64,000 nucleotides of DNA, from assembly GCA_003439945.1 (NCBI GenBank), contig QVRM01002067.1:2268501-2332500 (forward strand), in the 5' to 3' direction. Source of the DNA: Dermanyssus gallinae. Lineage: Eukaryota; Arthropoda; Arachnida; Mesostigmata; Dermanyssidae. Positions 23,599 to 34,628 of the stretch are shown one piece after another; the first letter of the stretch is position 1, and each line of letters starts with the position of its first letter. A program made the position numbers and the translations under genes. A model generated the notes under the pieces. It was not told where the DNA came from and made no database searches. It worked only from the letters and a program-made list of their open reading frames with translations.

Positions 23599-26486
23599 TG
23601 CCAGATAACGAGAACCCAAACGGAAGGGAGGCCGATCATGCTTTTGTTGTCGGTGACCCCAACAGGGCAACATGTCCTGTGTGTAGAGGTATCTTCACGA
23701 GGAGGGGTCTTGCCAGGCATATATCGGTCAAACACGCCGATGCCGTCAACGGGCCGTCCACATCCCACCAGGCTCTGGCAGAAGACCTTGATGTTAACAC
23801 GCTACTCATCGATATCCAGGCAAACATGCGTCATGCCAAACTGCTACGCATTTTACCTAAATCCGTGCGGTCCACTGTTGCGGAGGAGCTTACTAAGGTC
23901 TTTCTAAATGTCGCCAAGGACAACGACCTCTTCGCCTGGTACTCCTTGTTTTCCTTCGCTCCTGTCGTGTTACGACTCCCTCGAGCCAGGAAGGATGCTC
24001 AATCCCTGTCTGTACTGGTCAGGAAGAACCTACGCGATTTTTCATCAGGATTAAGGCTCAGGGATCTGACACACGAGGGATCAGGACGCAAAGTAATAGC
24101 ACACCTCGACAATGACCTCCCCAGACGAGTGAAGGTCAAGCTCTCAGAAGGCGACATCTCCGGTGCTGCCAGATTGGTGAGCTCTCAGGATATTTTAGCG
24201 CCAGCCAACGAAAATACAGAAGCTCTTCGCTCCAAACATCCCGATGCGCCTACGGATCTCTCCATGCCCACACCGCCGGCAGTCACACTGCCTTCTTCAA
24301 CCTCACGTGAAGAGATACTGAGTGCAATGAAGACATTTAGCAGAAGTTCAGCTGCCGGCTTAGACTTCATACGACCCCGTCTGTTGCAGGACTTATTGTC
24401 TGGTGCACTGGGCAGCACGGCCGGTCGACTAGCGGACGCCATTGCTAAAGTGGTGGACGTACTCAGATGGGGCTCGCCCCCGTCTTGTCTTTTACCACTC
24501 ATCTTTGGGGCAAGGATGTTTGCATTAAAAAAAAAAGATGGCTCATTACGTCCAATCGCTTGTTCCTCAGTTATTCGCAGACTGGCGGCCAAAATCGGTT
24601 GCTACGATAATAGGGACACTATTTCAGCAGCTCTTGGCCAACACCAGCTAGGATTCGCTACCCCGGGGGGTACAGAGGTAGTAGTCCACTGTGCTCGTGC
24701 ATTTTTGCAATCGCGCAAAGTGCCAACGGTGATGGTCAAGCTGGACTTTCGAAACGCCTTCAACAGCGTCCGGAGAGACCATTTGCTTCGAGCCGTCAAG
24801 TCGTGGGCACCAGTACTGTTTCACCAGACGAACCTGGCCTATGGTTCAGAACCATCCCACCTGGTAATGCCCCACAGCACTATGCTATCGCAGACAGGTC
24901 TTCAGCAGGGTGATCCCCTGGGTCCCCCACTTTTTTGCTTGTGTATCAAGGAATTGGTGGATTCACTGCAGTCCCCCCTTAATGCCTGGTACTTGGATGA
25001 CGGGGTTCTGGGCGGGGACCTCCCGACCGTACTTGACGACATACGGAAAGTTATTGAATTTGGTGCTATTAGCAATCTGACATTGAACCCGATCAAATGT
25101 GAAGTATATGTCACAACTCACAACGAAGTTGAGCCGTTAGATTTAACTAACCTTTTTGACTTACTTCCGGGCTGTCGCGGAGTAGACAAGGTTAACCTGG
25201 AGCTGCTAGGTGTCCCCTTGTTGCCGGAAGGCATTGCAAAGGCATTAGACAGTCGAAAAGACAAACTTGACTTTGCGGCGGGCAGACTGCCTCAATTGGG
25301 GGCTCACTGCGGCTTGTTCCTTCTTAGATCTTGTTTTTCAGCCACGAGGTTAACACACCTGCTTAGAGGTTGCAACCTGTTTTTATCACGAGAGCTCTTA
25401 CAGCCATTTAATGGACTTAGCCTAGACATTTTAGAGATCATACTAAATCTTAAGCTGACCGCTGAGGCAAGGGAACATGTAATGCTCCCGGTTTATTTAG
25501 GCGGCCTAGGTGTGCCCGACGCGGTCATAACGGCAGGACCTGCAATCGTGTCGTCACTGACCCAGGCTGCGGAGAGGGTTAGGGCATTATTGGATAACGA
25601 TGGGTGGGAAGCTTATAGCGTAGAACTACAAGAGTTGACCGACCGATTGTCGTCTTTATTCGACTCCCCTCCCGTTGAAAGGAATAAGCAGAACAGTTGG
25701 ACAGCCCCCTTGCAAGAAAAGCGATTAGCAAGCCTGATCGATAGAGCCCCCACCTTGGCTGACAAAGCCAGGCTCCGAGCCGTAAGTAGTGAAGGGGCTG
25801 GAGCTTGGTTGCATGCCCTACCCTGTCCACGAATAGGGACTCTTTTGGATGACGAGACGACACGCATTAGCACAGGACTGCGGCTTGGTGTCGACCTAGT
25901 CGTTCCTCACCGATGTCGTTGTGGTTACTTTGTGGACGCGTTGGCCCATCATGGCTTGTCATGCGCCTTAAGCGCAGGCCGAAGAGCACGCCACTCGGCT
26001 CTAAATGATACTTTCAGTCGAGCATTGAGGTCTGCCGGCTTTCCGTGTATACTAGAACCTCCGGGCCTATCCAGAGACGACGGAAAAAGGCCTGACGGCC
26101 TTACTTTAACCCCCTTTGAGCGTGGCCGCATGCTTGTTTGGGACGCAACTGTAACCGACTCATTAGCCCCTTCGATGGTCGGTGCAGGGGCGGACCAGGC
26201 AGGTCATGCGTCCAGGTTAGCAGAGGCTAACAAATGTAGAAAATACTCTGGCGTTGGCTATCCGCACCAATTTTGTCCGTTGGCTTTTGAAACAATGGGA
26301 GGCCCAGGACCGCTTACACTGAAGTTGATTCAGCGCGTGGGCAGAAACCTTAACCTTTCCACGGGAGACTCGAGAGCATCGGAGTTTTTGCGTCAGAGAC
26401 TGTCTCTCGACATTCAACGAGGAAACGCAGCATCTGTTCGGGGCACTTTGTTGAACTGGGCTAACCCTGGGTTAGAGAACCCGTGA
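23598..26486 (+). CDS. Retrotransposon polyprotein: zinc finger, RT, RLE
   Basis: An uninterrupted 962-codon frame starting at the ATG in TAATG. A C2H2 finger lies at about residues 27-50 (CPVC...HISVKH). Reverse transcriptase runs from about 240 to 480: FALKKKDGSLRPIA, VKLDFRNAFNSV, LQQGDPLGPPLF and the catalytic box WYLDD. Near the C terminus come a Cys/His cluster (CRCGYFVDALAHHGLSC, about 775-790) and a nuclease-like signature RPDG...LVWDATV (about 835-855), fitting the PD...D of restriction-like endonucleases. With no stop or frameshift it may have been recently active. Its DNA is integrated in an intron, not in rDNA. Alternative: another early-branching RLE clade rather than R2. Confidence 0.85.
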   Translation: MPDNENPNGREADHAFVVGDPNRATCPVCRGIFTRRGLARHISVKHADAVNGPSTSHQALAEDLDVNTLLIDIQANMRHAKLLRILPKSVRSTVAEELTKVFLNVAKDNDLFAWYSLFSFAPVVLRLPRARKDAQSLSVLVRKNLRDFSSGLRLRDLTHEGSGRKVIAHLDNDLPRRVKVKLSEGDISGAARLVSSQDILAPANENTEALRSKHPDAPTDLSMPTPPAVTLPSSTSREEILSAMKTFSRSSAAGLDFIRPRLLQDLLSGALGSTAGRLADAIAKVVDVLRWGSPPSCLLPLIFGARMFALKKKDGSLRPIACSSVIRRLAAKIGCYDNRDTISAALGQHQLGFATPGGTEVVVHCARAFLQSRKVPTVMVKLDFRNAFNSVRRDHLLRAVKSWAPVLFHQTNLAYGSEPSHLVMPHSTMLSQTGLQQGDPLGPPLFCLCIKELVDSLQSPLNAWYLDDGVLGGDLPTVLDDIRKVIEFGAISNLTLNPIKCEVYVTTHNEVEPLDLTNLFDLLPGCRGVDKVNLELLGVPLLPEGIAKALDSRKDKLDFAAGRLPQLGAHCGLFLLRSCFSATRLTHLLRGCNLFLSRELLQPFNGLSLDILEIILNLKLTAEAREHVMLPVYLGGLGVPDAVITAGPAIVSSLTQAAERVRALLDNDGWEAYSVELQELTDRLSSLFDSPPVERNKQNSWTAPLQEKRLASLIDRAPTLADKARLRAVSSEGAGAWLHALPCPRIGTLLDDETTRISTGLRLGVDLVVPHRCRCGYFVDALAHHGLSCALSAGRRARHSALNDTFSRALRSAGFPCILEPPGLSRDDGKRPDGLTLTPFERGRMLVWDATVTDSLAPSMVGAGADQAGHASRLAEANKCRKYSGVGYPHQFCPLAFETMGGPGPLTLKLIQRVGRNLNLSTGDSRASEFLRQRLSLDIQRGNAASVRGTLLNWANPGLENP

Positions 26487-26671
26487 CTACACGTTCGCGC
26501 GGAGACAATTGTTCACTCCAAAGTGCTAACATAAAAAAGTTATATAACTAGATCAATCAAATAAATATATATATATATAAGTTATCAAAATCAAATTAAA
26601 CAAATAGATAAAGGCAGAAGATAGAAGTTGAGTTGTTTGACATTGACGCTAAATATTTCTTTGTGATTTAG

Positions 26672-27014
26672 GCGTGCTGTATGTAAACGAGCAGCTGGAT
26701 TTTGACAAGGTGAACAAGTATGACTTGACTGTGCGCGCGACTGATTCGGTGACGGGCGCCCACGCTGATGTTTCCGTGACGGTCTCCATCGATGACGTCA
26801 ACAATCATCCACCTTTGTTCGAGCAGATTATTTACAACGTATCCGTTTCGGAGCTTTCTCCGCCTGGTTCGAACATTCTGACTGTGAAGGCACACGACAA
26901 AGACAGCAACAGTGTACTCCGGTACTCCATAGAGGACACTGAACGCTTTATCATCGACGCCAAATCCGGCGTCATCAGCTTGAGAAAATCGCTAGACTAT
27001 GAGAAGCAGTCGAG
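26672..27014 (+). CDS. kug: Fat-like cadherin, exon with cadherin repeat
   Basis: About 114 residues, phase 1 in, phase 2 out. The acceptor tttgtgatttag gives YQSG-VLYVNEQLDFDKV across the junction, so the 5.3-kb intron with the retrotransposon is bridged in frame. The linker is DDVNNHPP. A short repeat with reduced calcium motifs follows (HDKDSNSV, LDYEKQ). Confidence 0.88.
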
Positions 27015-27308
27015 GTAAGCACATTTTGCCGGTAGCAGTATCTGCAGTAGCACGTAGACAATGGCAGTAATAAAAATAAAATTACTTTTACTATACGCGT
27101 TATTGCCTGAGCATATGAAACATGCACGGCTATGAACGGTCACTAAATAGCGCATACATAATGGTTTATTCGTTCATAACAACTACAGATAGATATACTC
27201 TATATATAATGCTCTCTCCGTTGAAAAGGCAATTTGCCAACATTTGTCAGTTGGTGTTGCTTGTGTTTGACGCAATGGCCATTGATTATTGACCGGCAAT
27301 CTTTACAG

Positions 27309-29139
27309 AATCACCCTGACCGTGATTGCGACCGACTCTGGAGCCCCTCACCCGCTGTCATCGACAGCTCTGGTGTTTGTTCAGGTCACAGACACCAATG
27401 ATAGCCCGCCTGCCTTTGACCGGCCTTCCGTAGACTGTTCGATCAGCGAGCTGGCCCGAAGAGGGCAATTTGTCGCCCACCTCGGTGCCAGCGATCCCGA
27501 CTTCTCACCCAGTGTGCTCAGTGTCCCGCAGACGCTAGCGCGCTTTCCTGACCAGTTTAGCAACACCCCCAGCCTCGCTTACCAAATCATTTCTGGAAGT
27601 CAAGCTTTCACTATCGATCGCTACTCCGGAGTCGTGTCTGTAGGCAACCTGCACCTCTTTAACGAGCTTGTCAAGTCAGAACTTGACGTGCACGTGCTGA
27701 ACGTTTCCGCCACGGACGGCGTGTTCGTGACCTTTTGTAAGCTGCGCATACACATCGTGCCCGCCAACAACCACTCGCCAAAGTTCACTCACTTCGAATA
27801 CGAAGCGATCGTCGCTGAAAACTCGAGACCCAACATGTACGTCACCACCGTTTCGGCTAGTGATCAGGATCGAGGCAGCTTTGGCCGAGTTAAGTACTAC
27901 ATACAATCTGAGGAGAACAACAAGTACTTCAGCATCGACGTAGATAGCGGTGAGGTACGCACAAAGAAAAGCCTTGATAGGGAGGCCAAGCCGTTGTACA
28001 ACGTCGCTATTGTAGCGGAAGATGGTGGTTGCCGAATCGGACACAGCGTGGTTCGTGTAACTGTAACGGATGTCAACGATAACCCGCCCCAGTTCGTTCT
28101 GCCTGAATACCGAGCAAACATAAAAAATCACACCATTGGTCAGACAATCCTTAAAGTGATGGCTATTGACAAGGATCTGACATTGGCAGCACTTCGGTAC
28201 TCGATCCACGAGGGGAATCCGCGAAACGTCACAGCGAGTTTCGGTATTGTCGAAGACACCGGTGAAATCTACATCAAGAAACCACTTCAGGAAGGCATGG
28301 TTTATCAGTTCTTTGCAAAGGCATCCGATCGCGCTGATCCTGTTCAAGAGTCGATCGTTCCGGTGACGATCATCGCTCTGCTGCCAAACCAGATTGAACC
28401 GTATACGAAAGCTCGATTGCAGGACCTTTACGTCAAGGAAAACTCAAAGATTCCTACCATCATCACAACGCTGGGAACACAGCCGTTCGGAGACATCAAG
28501 TTCACGCTGATTGCCAACGATAACGACCTCTCTCTGTTCACCATCGACACCGACAGCGGACGACTGACAGCGATCCGTTCGCTCGATCGCGAGGAGTGCT
28601 CACGATATCACGTCGGCATCCGTGCCGAGTCCCGCTTGACGGGACTCATCTCGCTGATTCAGGTGAACGTCCACGTGATGGACGACAACGACAACAAGCC
28701 GCAGTTCGAGTCGGCTGCAGAGACCGGCGGCTATTCGGTGCGCGTGGCGGAAAATATCCCGATCGGCAGTAAGATCATTCGGCTGGCGGCAAACGATGCC
28801 GACATTGATTCTAACGGAGTCGTGACGTACGACTTTTACGAGCGCAATGATCCGGCGGCGGACATCTTTCAGATCGACTCTCAGACTGGGTGGATCACAA
28901 ATCTAATCCCACTCGACAGAGAATCGGTGCCTTCGTACAACTTGACCGTGGTCGCTCGTGATAATGGCACGCCGCTTAAACAGTACTCGCTAACAACCGT
29001 CCACATCACCGTAGTGGACTACAATGACAACCCGCCCCATTTCACTCGCGAAGTCTATGACATCGAAGTCGACGAGGATGCTCCGCTTAACACCGAGATT
29101 CTCACACTCAATGTTGAAGATCCTGATGATGAGACAAGT
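27309..29139 (+). CDS. kug: Fat-like cadherin, exon with ~6 cadherin repeats
   Basis: About 610 residues, phase 2 in, phase 0 out. Linkers are DTNDSPP (about residue 34), NNHSP (degenerate, about 155), DVNDNPP (about 257), a lost linker around PNQIEPY (about 362), DDNDNKP (about 459) and DYNDNPP (about 569). LDREA/LDRE and DxD motifs are frequent. The open frame continues 47 codons past the donor gtaagt at 29140, but the continuation has no cadherin character. The next exon resumes in phase 0 with YFYLTSGNDRNHF. Confidence 0.9.
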
Positions 29140-29665
29140 GTAAGTAACTACTTAATGCACCTTACTAGCGTTTTCGTCAATCTGACGTGTGGCGTGCGGT
29201 GGCGAGCCCTTGACTTATTTTGGCTAAAGGATCGGGGGTCTGTCCCACCCTGTCTCGGCGACGAAGTTGCTTCCAGTTGACGCCCTGCTCTATTCCCATG
29301 GACGTAGCTGACGCTTTCGTTGGGTATTCCGCTGCTTTTTTTGTGTATGACTCGATGACGTGGACTGAATTTGAGGACAGAATTTAAGCTTTACCTTAAG
29401 CGTACCTGCATTTTTAACACGCTGTCAGTATCGTTAGTGTTTGGTCTCAATATAGAGAAAAGTTAAAAGTATATACTAATTATTCAAAACCAAGGAAGGA
29501 ATCGAGTGATTTATTTTTTTATTGTTTTTTTTATTTCTTTAAACTTTAAATCAAATACGCAAATCCAAAAAACGAATGCAATTCCTAGTACCAGGGATAC
29601 CGGCCAAGTTCTCCAGTTCGTCATGTCGAGAAAACTTATATATATGTTTTTTTTTGCGTTCACAG

Positions 29666-30032
29666 CAAACAATGTATTTCTACTTGACATCGGGAAACGA
29701 CAGGAACCATTTCGGCCTGTCAGACCACGGCGTACTTTTTGTACGGCAGGAACTCGATCGAGAAAGCCAAGAGCATTACATTCTCGGGGTGACAGCGAGC
29801 GATGGCATCTATGTCGCGCGGACGAAAATCAATATTCATCTGCGCGATGCCAACGACAATGGGCCGATCTGTCTGCAGTCGGCGTACATCGAGCAGGTTC
29901 GTGAGAACGTGTCTCCGGGCGCTCTCATTCTAAGTGTATCGGCGCAAGACGCCGACCTTGGCCCAAACGCCGTACTTCGCTACTCGCTTCGTGGCAAGGG
30001 GCATGAGCAGTTTCACATCAACTCTAGCACAG
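29666..30032 (+). CDS. kug: Fat-like cadherin, exon with cadherin repeat
   Basis: About 122 residues, phase 0 in, phase 1 out. The acceptor is gcgttcacag after a T-rich tract; the donor is gtaagt. It contains LDRES, the linker DANDNGP and the start of the next repeat (SAQDADLGPNA), ending HINSST-G at the splice. The intron that follows is only 119 bases. Confidence 0.88.
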
Positions 30033-30151
30033 GTAAGTGTGTCATATGTGTATGCATCTAAACTCCAATGTTACACTACTATTCAACTATAGACTGTACT
30101 TGTTTTACATGTTTGCTCAATTTAATATTGGTATATTTATCCTATCGTTAG

Positions 30152-33100
30152 GTGAGCTCCGAGTAAGCAAGCCGCTCGATCGTGAGACTCAGCCATCGTA
30201 TAGCCTCACGGCGCACGTGCAGGACAGCCAACACATGGAGTGGTCATGCACCTCGAGCATACACATCATGGTCAGCGACGTCAATGACTGCGCACCGCAG
30301 TTCACCAAGGAAAACTACACTGTCTCGATTCCCGAAGATGCCGAGATAAATACCGTGCTCATGAAGATTTACGCTGTCGACCGGGACGTGGGCATTAATC
30401 GAAAAGTGTCCTACATGCTCATTGACAACGCTAGCGGCCACTTTGAAATTCAGCAGAACACAGGCATTATTCAACTTATGAAGACGCTAGACAGAGAGGC
30501 AGTGGACACCTATCGTCTAATTGTTGAGGCGGCCGATCATGGCCATCCTGAGATGTCCTCGGCGGTGCAGGTGAACGTCGTCGTCCTTGATGTCAATGAC
30601 AACCCGCCTGAGTTTACGCAAAAAATGTATCACGCGAATATCAGCGAAATGGCGCTCCATGGTGCGCACGTTGCCCAGGTAAAGGCGTTTAGTAGAGATA
30701 TCGGCATCAATGCCGAGATCAGCTATAGTCTTGAGAACGCGGAAAACTTCGACATTGACCAGGAGTCGGGGATTGTTTCGGTGATGCGTACACTTGACTT
30801 TGAAACGCAGGCACAGTATATGCTGACAGTCGTCGCTAAGGATGGCGGAACTCCAACGCTCAGTTCAACTAGCCTGCTTAACGTCAGAGTGATTGACTTC
30901 AACGACAACAAGCCGCAGTTTGATAAAATACGTTACAATTCTGTCATTCGTGAAGATACAAAGGCAGGTGAGAAGATCCTGCAAATTCAGGCTACAGACG
31001 CCGATAGCGGACTCAACGGCGAACTGAGATATGAAATTGTGAACGCAAGCGAATACGAGGAGTTTAGAATAGACCCGCAGAGCGGCGTCCTCGTGCTTCG
31101 CAAAGGACTAGACCGGGAATTTCAGTCGGACTATTACTTTACCGTCATAGCCCGCGATGGTGGCGAACCTGAGCTCAACGAAACAGTTGAGGTTTCCGTG
31201 ACGCTTTCGGACATCAACGATAACGCGCCTCAGTTTGTAAAGGGTGGAAATTACTCGGCGATTGTACAGGAAGGAAAAAGAGAGCAGAAGGTGATTGACA
31301 TCCACGTTACAGACAGAGATACGCCAGCTAACGCCGGTCCCTTCACACTCACTATCCTGAACGGAAACTCCAACTCGGACTTCGTTGTTCGGGGTTTGTC
31401 CATCTATACAGCTGACGCCCTTAACTCGGAACGACGCGCGGAGTACAACCTCTTAATTCAAGTGAGCGATGCCGGAACACCGTCACTAAGTTCGAAAACG
31501 AGCGTCCACGTCAAGGTCATCGAAGAGAGCAAGTTCCCTCCAGACGTCGACGACCTACACATCCACGTCACCTCGTACCTAGATGATTTCCCTGGAGGTG
31601 TCATTGGAAAAATGCACGCCAGTGACATGGACCCATATGATAAACTGATGTTCGAACTAGTGGATAAGGAGAACTCGCTGTTCAGCATCGACATAGATGA
31701 GGGAACTCTAGCTGCTCAGAATGGTTTGGACGTGGGCTCGTATGTGGTAAACGTGAGTGTCAGTGACGCCAAATTTACAACCGAAGCTCAGGCGTTTGTC
31801 GAAGTGTCTATGATTACCGAGGAAGCACTTTCCAATGCCATTATCATGACACTTGCAGATGTAACCCCTGAAGACTTCCTGCTCACTTACCAGAAGGGCT
31901 TTCAAAACGGACTGAAGATATTGTTTGGCCTGAAAAAACAGAATGTTCATATAATCAGTATTCAAGCAAGTATTGCTGTCAATGCGTCGAGCTCTATCGA
32001 GAAGCGCTCCAATGCAAAGCGGTCATCGCAACGAGATAATTTAGACATTTTGTTTGCTCTTCGCAAGAATCAGCAATACTATGAGGCATCCGGTGTCTCA
32101 CAGAAGCTCCGGGAGAACCAGTCGTTGATGGACAAAGAGATCGATCGCAAAATTATTCACATATCGCAGAACCGCTGCAGGCCCGGTATGTGCGCAAACG
32201 GTATTTGCTCGGATACCGTTGAATTAGATCGAACAGATCTGCAAAGTATTACTACGGATCGACTGAGTTTTGTGTCACCACGTCACTACCCTACATTAGA
32301 ATGTATCTGTCAGCCAGGCTTTGGTGGGCCCAAATGCGAAACCCCTGTCAACGAGTGCTCAAAGAACCCTTGTGCAACACTCAAGTTGTGCATACCGAGT
32401 ACGCTGCAGGCGACAGGTTATACCTGTCAGTGCCCGGAGAACACCGGTGGTCCGCTGTGCAATGAAACTTGCGCTGGGTCCGACTCGGAGACATGCTACA
32501 TCGAGCGGCATCCACTTAATTTCGACGAGCGATCATATGCACACTACGAACTGAACCACGGAATAGACAAGCGGCTGATGTTCAGCGGGCGCGTTCGAAC
32601 TTTCCAGCAGTCCGGTGTGATTCTCTATGTGGCTGGCCAGCGTGACTATGCAGTCCTGGAGCTACACAACGGTAAGGTGCAGTTCCGCTTTGATTGCGGA
32701 TCCGGCGAGGGCCTCGTGAGGGTTTCTCACAAGGTCGTCACGGACGGACGATGGCACCATATCATTGTCGAGCGACGCGGCAATTTTGCTCGAGTGTCTG
32801 TCGACCACAAATGGGAGGCCAGCGGGGTCTCCCCAGGCAGTCACGACATGCTCAATCTCGATAAGCAAAACTCGCTCTTCATTGGGGCTGCCTTGGTAGG
32901 TTCTGCGCACGATGAAATGCGACGCGGCTTCTTCGGGTGTATGGACGACATCAAGGTCAACTCGGTTTCACTTCCTTTGCATATGACGGGTCTGTCCAAC
33001 GTGGCTCATCTGAAACGTTTTGTCAACGTACAGTTCAAATGCAAAGAGCCTCTGCCAAATCCAGGTGCGTGCGGTACGCAGCCTTGTCATAACGGAGGTA

Positions 33101-33478
33101 CGTGTCTGCTTGGTACGCATGCGTCGAACTATACGTGCGTGTGCGTCGAGCCTCGATTTAAAGGCAGCCACTGCGAGGTGGACACCGATCCATGCGCCTC
33201 CAACCCCTGCTCGTTCAGCACCTTGTGTACGAATATCTTTGACGGCCGTAATAACGACTTCCAGTGTGAGTGTCCGCCACAGCTCAGCGGCAAGCGTTGC
33301 GAATATGGTCAATACTGTAACCCCAACCCATGCCACAATAAGGGCGTTTGCGAGGAAGGTGAGACCAACTTCACATGCCGTTGCCCCATTGGTTACCGCG
33401 GCAACCGTTGTCAGTACGACATCGATGAGTGCCTGCATCCAATCTGTGCCCAGGGTGCTACCTGCATCAATCTTCAAG
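30152..33478 (+). CDS. kug: Fat-like: cadherins, Fat stalk, EGF, LamG, EGFs
   Basis: The largest exon, about 1,109 residues, phase 1 in and out. The first ~530 residues are five to six cadherin repeats (linkers DVNDCAP, DVNDNPP, DFNDNKP, DINDNAP). Then comes the membrane-proximal Fat-family region (about 31830-32170), recognisable by TPEDFLLTYQKGF and HIISIQ, and shared with FAT1-3. An EGF-like pair (about 32170-32470) is followed by one laminin G domain (about 32500-33010: LMFSGRVRTFQQSGVILY, FFGCMDDI). Three EGF repeats follow, and a fourth of calcium-binding type (DIDEC) starts and is finished in the next exon. A basic patch KRSNAKRSSQR near 32000 could be a cleavage site; that is speculative. 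Confidence 0.92.
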
Positions 33479-33667
33479 GTGGGTATTTCATTTTCAGACT
33501 GACGATATAATCCAGCGTCCCTGGCTAATATGATGCACGGCTACTTATATTTGTGTGCTTATCTGAAATCAAGTTATTGCAGTCAATAAGTCAGTATTGA
33601 GCGCATCCAGGAGAGCTCGCAACGTTAGCTGCTAGATTTACTCGTTTTGATGTTGTTTGAACTTCAG

Positions 33668-33997
33668 GTGGCTTTGAGTGCGTCTGTCCACCAAACGTGA
33701 CCGGTCCATTCTGCAGCGAGCATCTGCAGCCCCCGCTCATAATTTCAAGTCGGCTGAACACGACAGTCGAAGAGTTGGTCGGCATTGCATCCGTTATCTC
33801 CTTGGTTTTCCTACTCGCTCTGTCAACGGTTTGCTTTTTCCGGTTCCAATTCAAGAAACACCGACGAATGCGCTCGCACTTGCAAAGCCACGTTATGCTG
33901 CAGGGTTCGACCGGTGACTCCCTTGATTACGGACTCACCTCGAATAATAAGAAGCGAAAGAACAAAAAGGGCAAACATCAACAGCCGACTGCAACCG
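33668..33997 (+). CDS. kug: Fat-like: last EGF, transmembrane helix
   Basis: About 110 residues, phase 1 in and out. It completes the last EGF repeat (GGFECVCPPNVTGPFC), then a short linker, then a single hydrophobic helix of about 22 residues (VGIASVISLVFLLALSTVCFF), followed by a basic juxtamembrane stop-transfer segment (KKHRRMRSH) and a Lys-rich run (NNKKRKNKKGKHQQ). The protein is therefore type I with the C terminus in the cytoplasm. Confidence 0.92.
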
Positions 33998-34628
33998 GTA
34001 AGTTGTTGTCGACAATAGCATATATGTGCACGTAGGGACCTCGGAATGTTTTGCATTTTTTGCGGTTACATTTTTAACGTTAAGCGCCCTGAATCCAAGC
34101 CATTGGCGTCATATTTGTTGATTTTTTTTGTTGGACAGTCAATGTTCTCACAGATAAATAAACTTAGTAGAGACTGATTCGCTAAAACAGACTACACCGT
34201 TACCAGGTGGCTCTTGCAAATAACACGCGGTCGCCTTTACCAGCATTTACTGAATAGAGTGAAGATCAGTGGCCAATAGAACTTGCTGACTGACCCAATA
34301 TGTATATATATCCTTATCGTACATATGTATATATGGATATACTCGTATATGCATATTATAATGTATATTCAATTGTGATTATGTATAAGACTTCGCATGT
34401 GAAAAACCAACATTATATATATATATATATATAAACACCGACTCAGTTAATATTATGGATACATTACACTTAGACGTATGTGAACAAGCAGTTAATTGTT
34501 TGACATTGACGTTACAGGCTAGTGTTTGTGCATAGTGGCATTGTTCACAAAGTTATGCATTAATGAAAGCGGTTTTTAATGTGTTACGTTTGTGTTTGTG
34601 ATTGTTTGATTTTTACATTTAAATATAG
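33998..34628. other. Intron before the cytoplasmic-tail exon
   Basis: AT-rich, with a short (TA)n tract at about 34411-34432 and several TATATAC repeats near 34300-34350. No gene. Confidence 0.8.

Larger units (their letters stand above)
23398..26590 (+). mobile_element. RLE-type non-LTR retrotransposon with flanking repeats
   Basis: A short complete-looking retrotransposon in the kug intron between exons 21398 and 26672. The 12-base string AAGTTATCAAAA occurs at 23398-23409 and at 26579-26590, a good candidate target-site duplication. An alternative pair is AAAAAAGTTAT at about 23425 and 26533. The element holds the tail of an upstream open frame (23425-23598), a 962-codon ORF (23598-26486), and an A/T-rich 3' end with TA units. 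It is in sense orientation to kug. R2-like architecture (N-terminal zinc finger, RT, C-terminal nuclease) is visible; which RLE clade it belongs to (R2, NeSL, Utopia or other) I cannot decide. Confidence 0.85.

Noticed and set aside
29140..29280. Read-through of the cadherin frame to a stop at 29280
   Set aside because: The extension lacks cadherin motifs and begins with a consensus donor; the next exon resumes in phase. A truncated isoform by intron retention is possible but unsupported.
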